Below are positions 34,783 through 45,882 of a DNA stretch of 64,000 nucleotides, in pieces. The DNA lies in the NCBI GenBank assembly GCA_026119935.1, contig JALRMH010000055.1, positions 107,501 to 171,500 of the forward strand. The letters run 5' to 3'. This DNA comes from Endothia cerciana. Taxonomy: Eukaryota; Ascomycota; Sordariomycetes; Diaporthales; Cryphonectriaceae. The first letter of the stretch is position 1; every line of letters starts with the position of its first letter. The notes below the pieces were generated by a model. It was not told the origin of the DNA and ran no database searches. It saw only the letters and a list, made by a program, of their open reading frames with translations. The position numbers were made by a program, and so were the translations under genes.

Positions 34783-37614
34783 ATGGATAACATTTTCGGT
34801 CAGATACTTGGCCTGCTGGTGGCGGGCATCGTGTTCGTGGCCTCTCACGCCCTGCCCACCCGCCACCTCAACCGTGGGCGCAAGGCGGAGGAGTTCGACC
34901 GCGCCGTCGGCGGCTGGAAGTTGCCCACGCCGCAAGAGTTTGAGGCGGCGTTGGGTATCGGGCCCGGCGAGGGCATTATCCTCCCAGAAGATTATTTCCT
35001 CCCGCTCCCACCCAGCCGTCAGCATCCTCCTCGCCCTCGCACCTCTCCCGACCCCGCCGACGCAAGACCCACTGATGGGGACATCATGTGTGTCCCATCA
35101 CACATCCCTAAGGTGAAGAGCGCCAGACTCCGCTGGCTGCTTCACGATCTCCTCCCAGCCCACCCCGAGATCGACAGCTGCACGCCCAAAGGGCGAGCTC
35201 AACTCCACGAGCTCGCCAAGACCGAAGAGGCCCGGCGGCAGCTGAAGGCGACGCGACCTGTTACCATCTCGCCTACCATCGATGACGAGGTCGAAGCCGA
35301 CCTTCCCGACGCAGGAGACATGGGCTAGGAACCCGTGTCTCCTAGTTCGGGAGGCGATATCAGACTCGTCGTCCCTGATGAGCAGGTGGACGATTGGCTG
35401 GTTTCGGTCGGAAGGCCCCAATCGCCACAGCAGGACACAGCTGTCACGCGGATCTCTCAAGGCTCTCAGGAGTCCGAAGATGCCGTTGTAGATGATTTAG
35501 CGGACGAATTCCACCAGGCCAGCGACGACGACACGAGCGATGTCGTCGAGCAGTCTGAGAACAACGAGGATCACGCTGAAGACCACGGTGCCAGCATCAT
35601 CGACACTACGAGCAGCCAAGCCACGGTATATACCGACCCCCAAGCTCCAACCATAGAAGGTCCACCTCGGACCGAGCAGGTCACCCAGGATCCTGCAGAG
35701 GAAAGTTCGATGCATATGAATGACATCAAGGAGCAGACGGAGGATCACCAGTCTAGCATGCCCGACGCTGCGGACAGTCAGGATACGGCCCATACCCATC
35801 CCCAAGGTGCAGCCACAGCGGGCCCATCTCAGATAGAGAGCGTCGCTCAGGAGTCAACAGAGGACAGCGAGATGCATATGGATGGCATCGAGGAGCACGC
35901 CAAGTATCACGACGTCGCCGTGATCAGCACTTCGGATATTCAGCCGGAAGCGACCGAGCATGGTCCCCAGAACACAGCGACGGGAGAAGCATCCGACTCG
36001 AAGATTGATCAGGAGCCCACAGAGGGTGCTATGGATGGCATAGAGGAGCACGGAATGGACCACGACGACAGCATGATAGATGTCTTGGATTCTCAGGCGG
36101 AGGCGAGCAATCACGATGCCCTGGATACAGCCATGGGAGAAGCATCCAGCTCGAATAATGCTGATCAGGGCTTCACCGAAGACCAATTAAAGTCTATCGA
36201 CGGCGCCAAGAACATCCCCGAGAGTCGCATCCAGACCGACACGATCAGTGATCTCCAGGCCCAGGTGGAGGGGACTCATTCTGCAACCCGTGGTGCAGCT
36301 ATAGTCGAGCTCATGGATGGCATCCAAGTGCGTGAAGAGGATGTTCATCGGAGGCCGCCAAAGTGCAAGGAGAGGGAAGAGGTCGAGGAGGACCATTCTC
36401 AAAAGAAATTCAGAAGGGGAAAGACCAGACCCTTTGCCGGGCCCAAGCAGCGGGTCATTTACAAGCTCGTCAAGGACAGATTCTGCGGGTTTGAGGTCAT
36501 CAGACGACCTGCCAGTTCAGAAGGTCCAAGGACCCCCAACATACATTTTGGCCGAGTTGTCCAGAAGAGAAAATGGGAAGAGCTACAAGGGGAGAGACAG
36601 AAGGGTTACTGTACCGCCGAGATGCTCTCGCGTGCCTTTTACTATTTCCAGTCGGAGATTCACAGTGGCCGGGTCCTGGGCGAGATCAATAAGCTCATCA
36701 CAAAGATGCTACCCGGTCCAGACAGACAAGGAGAGGCAAAGGCCTACGAAAGAGCATTCAAGTTTGACAAGGAAGCTGCTCACTGGACGGACTCGAGGCC
36801 AGCCGAGGTTCGCACATATGTCGGCCGCGGCCAGTGGCGTTCCAGCACAGTCACGACATTCGGGAGGTTCCTGCATGACCGCGCCTATCGACCATCTGCC
36901 CGTGGCCCGTGGTCGGCTACCGATGGGGTGCAAGTCATCATGGAGTACCTGACGTACCGTATCCCCTTCCTCGCTACCAACTACAAAGTGCTTGTTCTGC
37001 TGGAGCAGCGCCTGACACCCTTTGTCGAGCTCGCAATGAACAGCCGAGACCCTACGCTCCGAACCTCGAAGCAGTGTACGACCCATCGACCCACACTACC
37101 CGAGGAGAAGACGCCAGAGCATCGCCTTTATTCTCGGACATACGCCACGCCCCTGTATGAACAGGTGCGATCTCGGCTGTTTTGGTGGGTGATACGATTC
37201 TCGCCGGCCAGGACCTCGCGCGTGGATATCAAGGAACTGTACAAGTGGGCCAAGGACGTCAGGAGCCAATGCAAGAGGATGAAGTCTGGCCAGGTTCATG
37301 ATGTCTGGGACATCAAGAATCCACAGGGTCAGACGATCGCAGATTGGAAACATGCGGACGTGGCGACGCCTGAACAACTCAGGGGGTGGTTCTCCTCATG
37401 GCTCGACCACCTTGTCTGCCCAATCCTGTACCGCATCAGTGCCAACGAATGGGAGATGCACCGGTACTACGAGGGTCTGCAGCACCACCTGGACGTCGAG
37501 ATCTCAAGTTTCCTGCGCGACTTCGACGGCTGGGGCCAGGACCACCGGGCAAGCAGGCCTGCTACGCAGGCCGATGCAATTGCTGCCATTATCGCACAGA
37601 ACTCCGGGAAGTGA
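34783..37614 (+). CDS. Unrecognised acidic-repeat protein, interrupted by an in-frame TAG
   Basis: From ATG 34783 to TGA 37614 one frame is open except for TAG at 35326-35328. Part one (181 residues) starts MDNIFGQILGLLVAGIVFVA, a signal anchor or signal peptide, followed by a Pro-rich stretch. Part two (760 codons) starts acidic: four imperfect units of about 50 residues (about 35560-36190) with the recurring elements MDGIEEH, D-S-M-I-D and D-S-Q-A, then a basic switch (CKEREEVEEDHSQKKFRRGK). The ~400-residue C-terminal domain is folded-looking, rich in Trp/Arg/Tyr, with QRVIYKLVKDRFCGFEVIRR, YVGRGQWRSSTVTTFGRFLHD and RLFWWVIRFSPARTSRV. I recognise no family. A phase-0 intron at 35260-35328 (weak donor GTTACC, acceptor CTAG, 69 nt) would remove the stop and give a 920-residue protein. 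Otherwise it is a nonsense-broken gene, or part two starts at ATG 35710. Confidence 0.6.
35560..36190 (+). repeat. Degenerate in-frame repeats, about 150-160 nt units
   Basis: Four units encoding about 50 acidic residues each. Their boundaries are best seen at ATG codons 35710, 35872 and 36031, where each unit opens M-H-M-N/D or M-D-G-I-E-E-H. The protein-level pattern (acidic lead, D-x-Q tract, Thr/Ala stretch, Gln-Glu tail) is kept while the DNA has diverged. Confidence 0.7.
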
Positions 37615-38178
37615 TGAGCGACACGTCCTCTTGTTCTCAGAGGCGGCCAAAGATCAGGAGGGCAGGGGTGTGGGAAAGAGGATGGTTTTTATGGAAAGAA
37701 GCATGATGGATACGTCGTTGTCGAAGAATGATGAAGGTCACAGTCAAAAAGTTTCAACCAAAATCAGACTTCTCCCGGGTCTGGGAAAAGCTTTACTCAA
37801 TGTCAAGCTATTTGGAGTGTAGCCATTGACGCGTGAGAGTGATGATTGAACGCTTGGCAATGTTCGGACTGAAAAAGGCGAATTATTTGGTGCTTCTGCT
37901 CACCTCCTCCCGTAGCTGACTGGCCAATACAACCAAGGGCGCACTGCCATCCAAGTCCTTCACGTTACCCTAGTCTAACTCTACCCTTGAACCGAATACG
38001 ATTTGTCCCCTGCCGGACGTCTTCTGCGGGCGAATGGCTCCGCCCACTGCACTTCCTGCAGGGTTTCCGTACCTCTTCAGCAAGCTGGGAAGGCTAGCAT
38101 GCATCAGAACCGCGCCACGCCGCGTACTTGATGTCCCGCCATGCCAAATGCGTGAGGGACTTTCGCCTCCCTCCCTGT
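37615..38178. other. Intergenic region between convergent genes
   Basis: The 3' ends of the acidic-repeat gene and the siderophore transporter face each other. Nothing else is recognised. Confidence 0.55.
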
Positions 38179-40503
38179 CTATTTCTCTGACACAGCGCCT
38201 GCTGAAGTTGCGTCCCGGGCGCGGTCGTGGTGCTGTTCGAGCATGCCATGCTCCTCAACGAGGTTTTGGCTGTCCCCAAGCTTCTGATTCGGGAGCAAGT
38301 ATACCAGAACAAAGCCGGGGGTAATCTGGTAGAGGAGGATTCGCGTCAGGCGTTGGTTTTGGATGGGATTCTTTGAGCTGCTGGGCAAAGCGAAGGGACA
38401 TCTGCAAAGACAGCGAGGGATGGAGAAATGGAAAGTTTCAACTGACAATAACCATGGCTGCCACGAAGAAGTAAGAAGTGACTGCGTTGTACTGACGAAA
38501 AGTTAGCCGAGGATCCACAACAGTTGTACAGCATCACGAAGGAACGTACTGCCTTGACTATGGCGATCCTCTCGGCAGTCCCCCAGGCGGGGATGACGCC
38601 GGTGATGGAGTTGAACAGCGTGTTGATCAGCTCGGGCGTGGCACTGTCGCCGAGCTGCTTGGCCAGCTGCTCCCTAAAGGTCCCGGTGTAGATGGCGCCC
38701 GAGATGGCGTCCCCCACACTTTGGCCCAGGATCCCGAACAGCACGGTCAGCGCAGTCATCTGCGCGGCTTCCTGATGGGGCACGTTGATCGTGGCGGCGA
38801 CAAAGCCGCCCGTCTGGACCAGCCCGTCCCCGAGGCCCTGGATCATCTGGACGATGTAGAGCTCGGCATACGGCGGGTTCGTCTGCGTGCGGATGTGGAA
38901 CATGAGGCCGTAGCCGATCATCCGGACCACGCACCCGAGCATGATCCACCACTTGTACTGGCGCGTCTTCCACATGATGAACCCAAACGCTATACCTACG
39001 AAGACAACGGTTACTGCAATCGTATAGGACAAGTATGTCCCCTGAAGGACAGACATGTTCTGCGCGATTATGGCCCAGCTAGTGACCAGCCTGTCAGCGA
39101 ATTATCCTTGTCTCGGCACGACGCGTGGCGAGTTTCTTTTCTTTTCTTTTCTTTTCTTTTCTTTTCTTTTTCTTTCAACACTCCACCACAAACTCGACAA
39201 TCTTCAACGAGACTGAGCACATTAATGAACGTACTTATAGAGGTAGCTGTGTGATGCAGAAGCTGCCATGTAATCCAGGAAGTACAGAAGAAAGGCGAGA
39301 CAGATGACTCGATGCTTGATGTACCGGCTCGGGGAGAAGGGGTTGGCTGCCACCCGCGATTCGTACAGCGGGAGGACTACCAGAAGACCAACCGGCCCCA
39401 GCACGAACAAGGCGATAATCCAAGGCGTCCGGTAACCTTGAGGCTGTAACGAGGCGAGGGATAATGGTACGAGGATGAAGCCGAGGGACACGATGGCAAT
39501 CGCCAGTCCGCCCAGGTCGAGGGCCGAGCACAGCTCGAGGAAGTTCGGCTTGGGCTTTGGAGCCACGACCTGAGACTCGAGCCTCTTGGCGCGCCGCTGG
39601 AACACGAGCATGATAATTGTGATGGCTGATACGCCAACCGGATAACAGATGGCGTCGATGCCGATGCCCCACTGCCAGCCTAGGCCGCCGGCAGACATGA
39701 CAGAGTCGATGCTTTTAACCTTTTTAGCCCCACGAAACTACGTGTCGGACCACACGAGATGCGGTATCGCTGGTAGAAGAAGGTGCGTGGTCCTTACATG
39801 TAGCCAGAAACCCAAGGCAGGATGATATAGGGCCAGAACTGAAATGACACGCCAAACCCTCTCTGTCGTGTAGTCGTGAAGTCGGTGATGATTACATCGT
39901 TCATCGAGTTGATGGCGGTCATGCCCAAGACCCGGATGAAGGTGCCAGCCGCGATGGCCGGGAAGGACCTGGCAGAGGCAGACACGACCAGCCCGACCGT
40001 GATGAAGACCAGAGCAACCGGGTACATCTCTCCACGTCCGTAGATGTCGGACGTCTTGGCCCAGAAGGGCTTCATCAGGGCGAACACGAGATCGCAGACC
40101 ACGGCGAAAGCCGAGGACGCCGAGATGTCCTGGAAGTCGGAGAGCGCATAGGTGTAGTAGGTTCCGAAGGTGGTATTGTCGAGCTCGCTGTCACCGGGTC
40201 TTCAGCAGGGCGATGGGGCCGCCTCCTTGGGATACGTGTGTACGTCGGGTAGTCAACCTACTATGCGAGCATGCATAAGCCCAAACCGAAGAACACCCAG
40301 AATCTGCCGTGCTTGCCCCATGAGGACCCCATGAGCTCGGCTCTCATAGCCCCCTCCCTTCCGAGCCCGACATCCGGCGTGCTGTGCTTGATGCTCTCGA
40401 CATCTTGTTGTAGGGAGGCCTGTGTCTCGATGGAGACAGGGTCGCGGGACTCGGCCTTGGAAGGCATGGCGCCTGGAACGGCTGTCTCGTCTTCCAAAGT
40501 CAT
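38179..40503 (-). CDS. MFS siderophore-iron transporter (SIT/ARN family)
   Basis: Six exons on the minus strand: 40503-40262, 40187-39798, 39711-39235, 39078-38550, 38491-38447, 38325-38179; 609 residues. All junctions restore the frame and have GT/AG ends (donors GTAGGT, GTAAGG, GTACGT, GTACGT, GTCAGT). The start is ATG 40503 (MTLEDETAVPGAMPSK). A ~65-residue cytosolic N-terminus leads to FWVFFGLGLCMLAYELDNTT, the first helix with the YELDN signature of fungal siderophore transporters. Then come KTSDIYGRGEMYPVA (MFS motif A region), INSMNDVIITDFTTTRQRG, WQWGIGIDAICYPV and GLGDGLVQTGGFVAA, about 14 helices in all, ending LGDSQNLVEEHG. The protein imports ferric siderophores by proton symport at the plasma membrane or vesicles. 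No siderophore synthetase lies nearby. Intron 3 contains a CTTTT repeat and two in-frame acceptors 12 nt apart. Confidence 0.88.
39138..39173. repeat. (TTTTC)n repeat inside an intron
   Basis: About seven TTTTC pentamers within intron 3 of the siderophore transporter gene. On the coding strand this is a purine-rich GAAAA run. Confidence 0.9.
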
Positions 40504-41207
40504 CACCAACCGCCAACGAGAAGGTATGGGGTAGAGTCTTTTCCGGCCTTGATGGTTGTTCTCTGCAATAGCTGTAGGCCCCCCGGTGGTGCGGAATTCT
40601 GGGTGCGCCCCGAACGACTCCTATTCCACATAGCCAGGAGCTAGACAGTGCGTATATATTCATGACCGGGGCCGTCGGCGGCCAAACTCTAATATAGTGA
40701 AGTATCGACCCCTCCCCTTTTAACTTTGAGACTGACAAACTGACAGAAGACAGCTCGCTGGCTCGGAGATAATGAGTCCGAGGAGGGCTGTCCCAACCGC
40801 AGAGTGTAGAATTTACCTGCGAGACTCAAGGAAGTTTGGCTGCACACCGCATGCCAAGTGAGCAGTCGGGAATGAATATCGTACGCCAGACGCCAAAGCC
40901 CCTTACTCATCACGTCCCGGTCTATTGCCATGTCCCTCGTTCGCTTAGAGGTGAAGTACAGATAGGACCCGAACCCTGCTCGTTGATAGCCAGTGGATAG
41001 CTAGAGTTCGGCTCTGCAGGGCAGCCTAGCCACGCACCTCGCGTTCCCCTGTAACGTTTCGAGATGCTCAATGGTCTTGCTATAGAAGAATCGTGGAAGG
41101 CCTGCGGCCGGCCCTTGTTGCGCCTGCTAATCACGCGAGCCGGTGAGCATACCCCTGCCCTTGGCTCGCGCAGCTCGCGCGCCAGGCAATACTACCGTCA
41201 CAATACC

Positions 41208-41333
41208 GAGGTACTGGGTTGTGGTGTACAGGGGCTTTTACTAGATATTGGATGGATTCTAAAGAGTATAAGGGCTTTTACTGGATACTGAAGTACTAGG
41301 TTCTAGTATACAAGGGCTTTTACTAGATACTTA
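41208..41333. repeat. Three divergent tandem units of about 40 nt
   Basis: Each unit ends in a shared core, GGGCTTTTACTRGATA (R = A or G). Units 1 and 3 also share GTACT-GGTT near their start. The units differ by many substitutions, so the duplication is old. Confidence 0.75.
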
Positions 41334-42200
41334 GATTCGACCAAGCTTCTGAGACAACAACTCTGAAATTGGACATCAGTCAGCATAAGAACTGAACAAG
41401 CAGCCTGAAGCACGGACATAGAGGCTACTCGAGACAACTATCGCCCTTAGTGGGAGCGACGGGGATTATGCTGCACTTGTTGCAGCCTTGAGTGCGCACC
41501 GAGGACAGACGAGGACAGGCAAGGGCAGGCGAGGGCAGGCGAGGGCAGGCGAGGACGAGTGTCTGGACGAGGCTGGGCCCTACTGACGGTATCCTGATGA
41601 CCCTCGGGGATAAAGGTGCGGAACGCTTTTTGAAAACCTTAGAACACAGTTGGGCAAGTTGCCAGAGTTTTAGTGAGAGGAAGAGGAGTGGGAAGAGAAG
41701 AAGGCAGAAGACGAGGGGAGAGAACGGGAAGGAAGGCTGGACAAGAAGCAGATCTCGAATACTGTTCACAGCACCTTCTTCTCCAGTTCCAGTAACGAGG
41801 CAAGTGCCTCGCAGGATCCGGACTAGAAGAAGCATATGCCCTCTGGTGTTGCTGTTCCAGCAGAGCTACTCATGCGGGCCTGATCTGGACTTTCCACCCT
41901 TATATATTTTTTGATTATAACACTCAGCTCTGGCTATTCTTACACAGCAAGACCTGCTTAGGTAGACACTGCCGGCTATAATAGCGAAAAGGCACCTAGG
42001 CATGGCGAAGCAATATATGCAGAAGGACGCATTCGCCAGGCCGTTGAGTGTGAGTTCATGCTATTTGATATTGACCCTGCACTTCAGCATCGATGTTACT
42101 GTCTGCGATTAGACGGTAGTCGTGGCCTGCTTTGTTTTTATCTCTTGTTACAGGCACGAGGCGAATATAATAAAATTCCCTAGCCTGACCCTCTCTCTAC

Positions 42201-42325
42201 TTCCTCAACGCCTCCCGCTCGACCCGCACTGCCTTTCTGCTCGAGGAGCTGCGCCTCCCATACACCGGTCACGGCGCCATCGCAGAGTACCTCCTCGAGA
42301 CGTACGACGATACTGCCGGCGCTGC
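42201..42325 (+). pseudogene. Glutathione S-transferase-like fragment with internal deletion
   Basis: One frame encodes FLNASRSTRTAFLLEELRLPYTGHGAIAEYLLETYDDTAG (written here as FLNASRSTRTAFLLEELRLP then YTGHGAIAEYLLETYDDTAG). The first half matches the opening of a fungal GST thioredoxin-like domain (LNxSRSxRxxxLLEEL-LPY). The second matches the end of that domain (ESGAIxEYLLxTYD). The roughly 40 residues normally between them are missing, and nothing GST-like follows. It reads as a gene relic with a central deletion. Confidence 0.5.
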
Positions 42326-43583
42326 ACAAACGGTTATAATCTTTATGCGGCCCAGCTTGTTTAGTCGAGCAACAATTAGGGTTGTCATCAGGGTTAGATT
42401 TGTATTGGATTCAGAAGAGATATTGCCAGTTGTCACGTCCGTAGTAATATAACGACTAGAATGGAGGGTTTTGTGCTCCTTGAGCTGCTTGGTTGATCGT
42501 ATCTGATCTGATCTGTCTGGTGGGGAGGCCCCTTTTCGAGGTGGTCGGTTTTCTATCCGTAAGCTAAAAATGGTTTCTTTAAGCATTCGTTCCGATATTA
42601 TAATACCTTAAATATTTATATTTAATAAAAGCCGCTTTCACTTTACAGCGGACAAGAATAGCGCGAGTAAGGCAACATTAGTCTACGCCAAGACGTCTTG
42701 TGCGTCAGACAAAAGATAGCGTGGGGATGGACTGAGATAGCGTGCTGACGACCGCTCTCACGAGACACAGTGATAGGCATATCTTGGATATTCAACCACC
42801 ACAGCACAACAATCACCTCTCACCGCGAACGAACCCTACATAAAACAACCTGGGCATTGAGACGGGCTTGGGGAGAATGGTCATAACGGCCAAACCAGCC
42901 TCGAACTGAAGCTCTAAGGGGTTCCGGAGTATGGTGATATCAATGGTGGGGTACCCCGTGTTCCCAGTGTGCCAAGTGCAGACGCTCTCGGTAGCGGCCG
43001 CCGAGATCTGCAGGGACGTACAGGAATACGCCCATGGCAGTGTCCATATTACTCAATTGTTCCTCATCCATTGCCGTATGCTACCTCGTCCTATGATCCA
43101 TGGATGCGCCCGGACGGTGCCCGCATGTTCCCGCCTCTTCCTTAAGCCCTTGGAGTCCTGGGGGCCACTCGCTTTCAAGCCGGCTAAGCGCGGGCAGACA
43201 GGTGATGCTTTGGTCGATGGCACGATAAAGAAAGAGGAACCGGGCCATTACATCGCCTAGACCGCTTCTCAGATGTCGATGACAGAGGTCCACCCGGAAC
43301 CGGCGTCGGTCCTGCCACGATCGGCGTCAGGCCAGTGAGGGCTTGCAAAGGTCCATGGGTATGTCCAGGATGCTCGTGCATTCGTCGGCAATCAAAAGTC
43401 TTTTGGGTATCTGCCTCTATGAAAGATCATGAGATGCGTGTCGAAACGTCTCGTAGGGTCGCATCGAAAGGTCGCAAAATGAAGCTGCGAGGTTGGAAAG
43501 TCTGCCCGCCCCGCTGAAGCCTCCCAAGTTGATATGCGCAGGACTTGTTGGAACGGGAGAGCACGTGCACCATGTTAACGAAC

Positions 43584-45114
43584 TCAGGTCCAGAACCGTT
43601 TCTGAACATCGAGAGGCAATGGCAGCCGTGGTGCAGCCCGTGGCTCAAACACTTTGAGGGATTTCGCCTGCTGAGTGCAGATCCCAATGGCGTGTCGGTC
43701 TGAGGTGCTGCCAGTGACATCCCTGAGCATCCGCACCGCCGAAACGAGCCTCTGCAGGGAATCCTGAGACCTGGCCTCGAACCTTACAAGACGAGGCCAG
43801 GAGCTGATTACATGGACGTCTGTGAAGGTGTTCAGACTGTGGCGACTCTTGATCAGGTACTGATGCATGAGGGCGTTAGTGGCGAGACATGTGGTATCAT
43901 ATGCTAGTATTCAGGAAGGTACTCTCTTACTGGTGTTCTACCCAGCCACATCTGCTGGGTCTTGTTGTCACCACTCTCGAAGCTGCTTGTCGTGAGAAGC
44001 TCCGCATTATGGGCACTCAGGGTCCCAATGCCCTTGCGGAGCAGCGTCAGGGGCGATTTAGGGTCTGGTGGTGACGCCCCGAACCTGTCATCGTCCACGG
44101 ACCGGAACAAGTCTCTCTCGGCATCAGACTGCAGAGGGGTCTGTTGGTCTTCAACCGCCTGAACTTGTTCACATTGGGCAGGAGTCAGCCCTTGGGTCAT
44201 CTTGGACAGCTTCCAGTTCCGGATCGTCCAGGTGGGCTTGAACTTGGCCAAGGCTGCATCGACTTCCAGGAGGACAAGACAGCGAAGAGGCCCGAGATGG
44301 TAGAGGATGGCCCGGTGGTGAGAGCCGGCCTCATTCATCTCTGTGGTGGGGCTGGTGAAGTTTTGTTCGAACAGCCTTCCATAGTTCTTGAACCGCGACT
44401 CGTAGAGCGTAGGCCACTTCGGGGTGACCAATAGGGAGTTGTTGATCATGCAGAGGTCCAGACGGTAGGGCTTTGTACAGCTCCCCCTGACTGGTTATAC
44501 GAAGGCGTCAGTGAAAGTCTCGAGAGCGCAGGTGGAAGCAGGGACATAGGGGTCATTGGCTCGAAGACGGACACCTGAGCAATGAGACACGCACCAACCC
44601 GCAGCAGGTGTGAGAGGCTACTTCTGTTGATGACAAGATCGACATCGTCAAGCTTGAAGCCCGGTCTCATGACCTGGATAGCACGGAACATGGGCTCAAA
44701 GGGTGACCCGGGCATCCAGGCCGCATTGAAATCGCGATAGCTGCGAAACGTAGTCCCCGGGCGGACAGACAGGGGAAGCCTATGAGGGACCACCCTGGGT
44801 GCCTCCCCCGGGACGAATATCTGCGGCCGCGGCTTCGTCAACGGCCTTTCCCCCTTGTCCCTCACGGCGGCCGGCGCGGGCTTTGGTGGCCGTCTCCAGT
44901 TGTAGCTGCACACGAGCTCGAAGCCCGCGGCGCTCGTGACCCGCTCTGAGCATGGCTCGGTGGTCTTCTCGTCCACAGATCCCAACTGCTTCCCCAGATT
45001 TGCAGTCATCCATGCGTGTTTGGCCGGGTCAATGCCCAGCATGCGCAGACGCCGCTGGGCGAGGTGGGAGAGTCTGCTGATGGCACGAGCCTCCTTGGGG
45101 GGCGCAACCGACAT
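43584..45114 (-). CDS. Fungal conserved protein of the family often labelled geranylgeranyl pyrophosphate synthetase
   Basis: Three exons on the minus strand: 45114-44595, 44490-43931, 43859-43584; 451 residues. Intron 1 has GTGCGT, CTGAC and CAG; intron 2 has GTAAGA, CTAAC and CAG. The start is ATG 45114 (MSVAPPKEARAISRLSHLAQ). Recognisable blocks: FELVCSYNWRR then IFVPGEAPR (about residues 75-120), PFEPMFRAIQVMRP and VDLVINRSSLSHLLR before the first junction, KPYRLDLCMINNSLLVTPKW after it, HHRAILYHLGPLRCLVLLEVDA, and LGRTPYLIKSRHSLNTF across the second junction. This layout fits a large Pezizomycotina family that databases often call geranylgeranyl pyrophosphate synthetase, yet it has no DDxxD prenyltransferase motifs. 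I therefore assign no enzyme activity. No signal peptide or membrane helix is seen. Confidence 0.78.
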
Positions 45115-45882
45115 GCTGGAGGACCGAACCCCTACGGTCAAGCACTGCCAACAAGACTAGGCTGCCCCTCAGATATCAGACGGCCATGATGCCGAGATCT
45201 CCCTACCCAGCTCGGTTCGAAGCGTCACGGGGCGCCGACCCGGAGGCCGAAACTGGGACACTGATGCTTGCGTCTTGTGTGTACCGACAGTCCGTACTTT
45301 GCGTCGGTAAATGGGTCGTGTGGGGAATAAAGACAGCATGCGTAGATGAATAGGGTGTCAGGGTAGGATCTGAGCCCATCGAGAGAGTTGACGTGGGGGG
45401 CGGCGCAAAACTCTTTGGAGGTCAGGGTTAGGGTGGAACACGGGCTGGAAGAGAGAATGTACCTGCAGTGGCAGATAGGCCCTCTTTTCCCCTCTACCTT
45501 TCGGGCTTTTATCCTTTTCCTTTTTTCCTGATGGCACGCACCTATCGCGGCAGTGGTACACAGACATGCAATGTGGAATTGAAGGGTATATGTATCATTT
45601 ACTATGTGTACCTGTCCTGCCGAGCAGGTCAAGACCACGACATCGACATGTCCAAGAAGACCCGCACACAAGAGTCATCTCCAACCAAGAACCAGCCCCA
45701 GATGAACCAGAAGATACACAGGAAGGGGGGGGGGGGGGTCAAATAGAAGGCGGGTGGACGACAGGAAGAACGCCCCAGCACACCGTTGAACTCCGAGCCC
45801 AGGATGGAAAGTGTCAAAACAATACGCCACGGCCTCGATGCCTCCCGGACTCACACATCGCCGGCCCACGTCAGCGCCCGCC
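45115..45882. other. Intergenic region between two minus-strand genes
   Basis: It contains the promoter of the gene starting at 45114 and the 3' region of the Crh gene, with a G run near 45726-45738. No gene is seen. Confidence 0.55.

Larger units (their letters stand above)
40504..43583. other. Repeat- and relic-bearing intergenic region
   Basis: 3 kb with no intact gene. It holds a three-unit tandem repeat (41208-41333), a GGGCAGGCGA-type repeat (41510-41555), a purine-rich stretch (41670-41740) and a glutathione-transferase-like fragment (42201-42325). AT content rises between 42560 and 42640. It looks like decayed accessory DNA, possibly old transposon sequence, but no diagnostic transposon protein is left. 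Confidence 0.5.
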
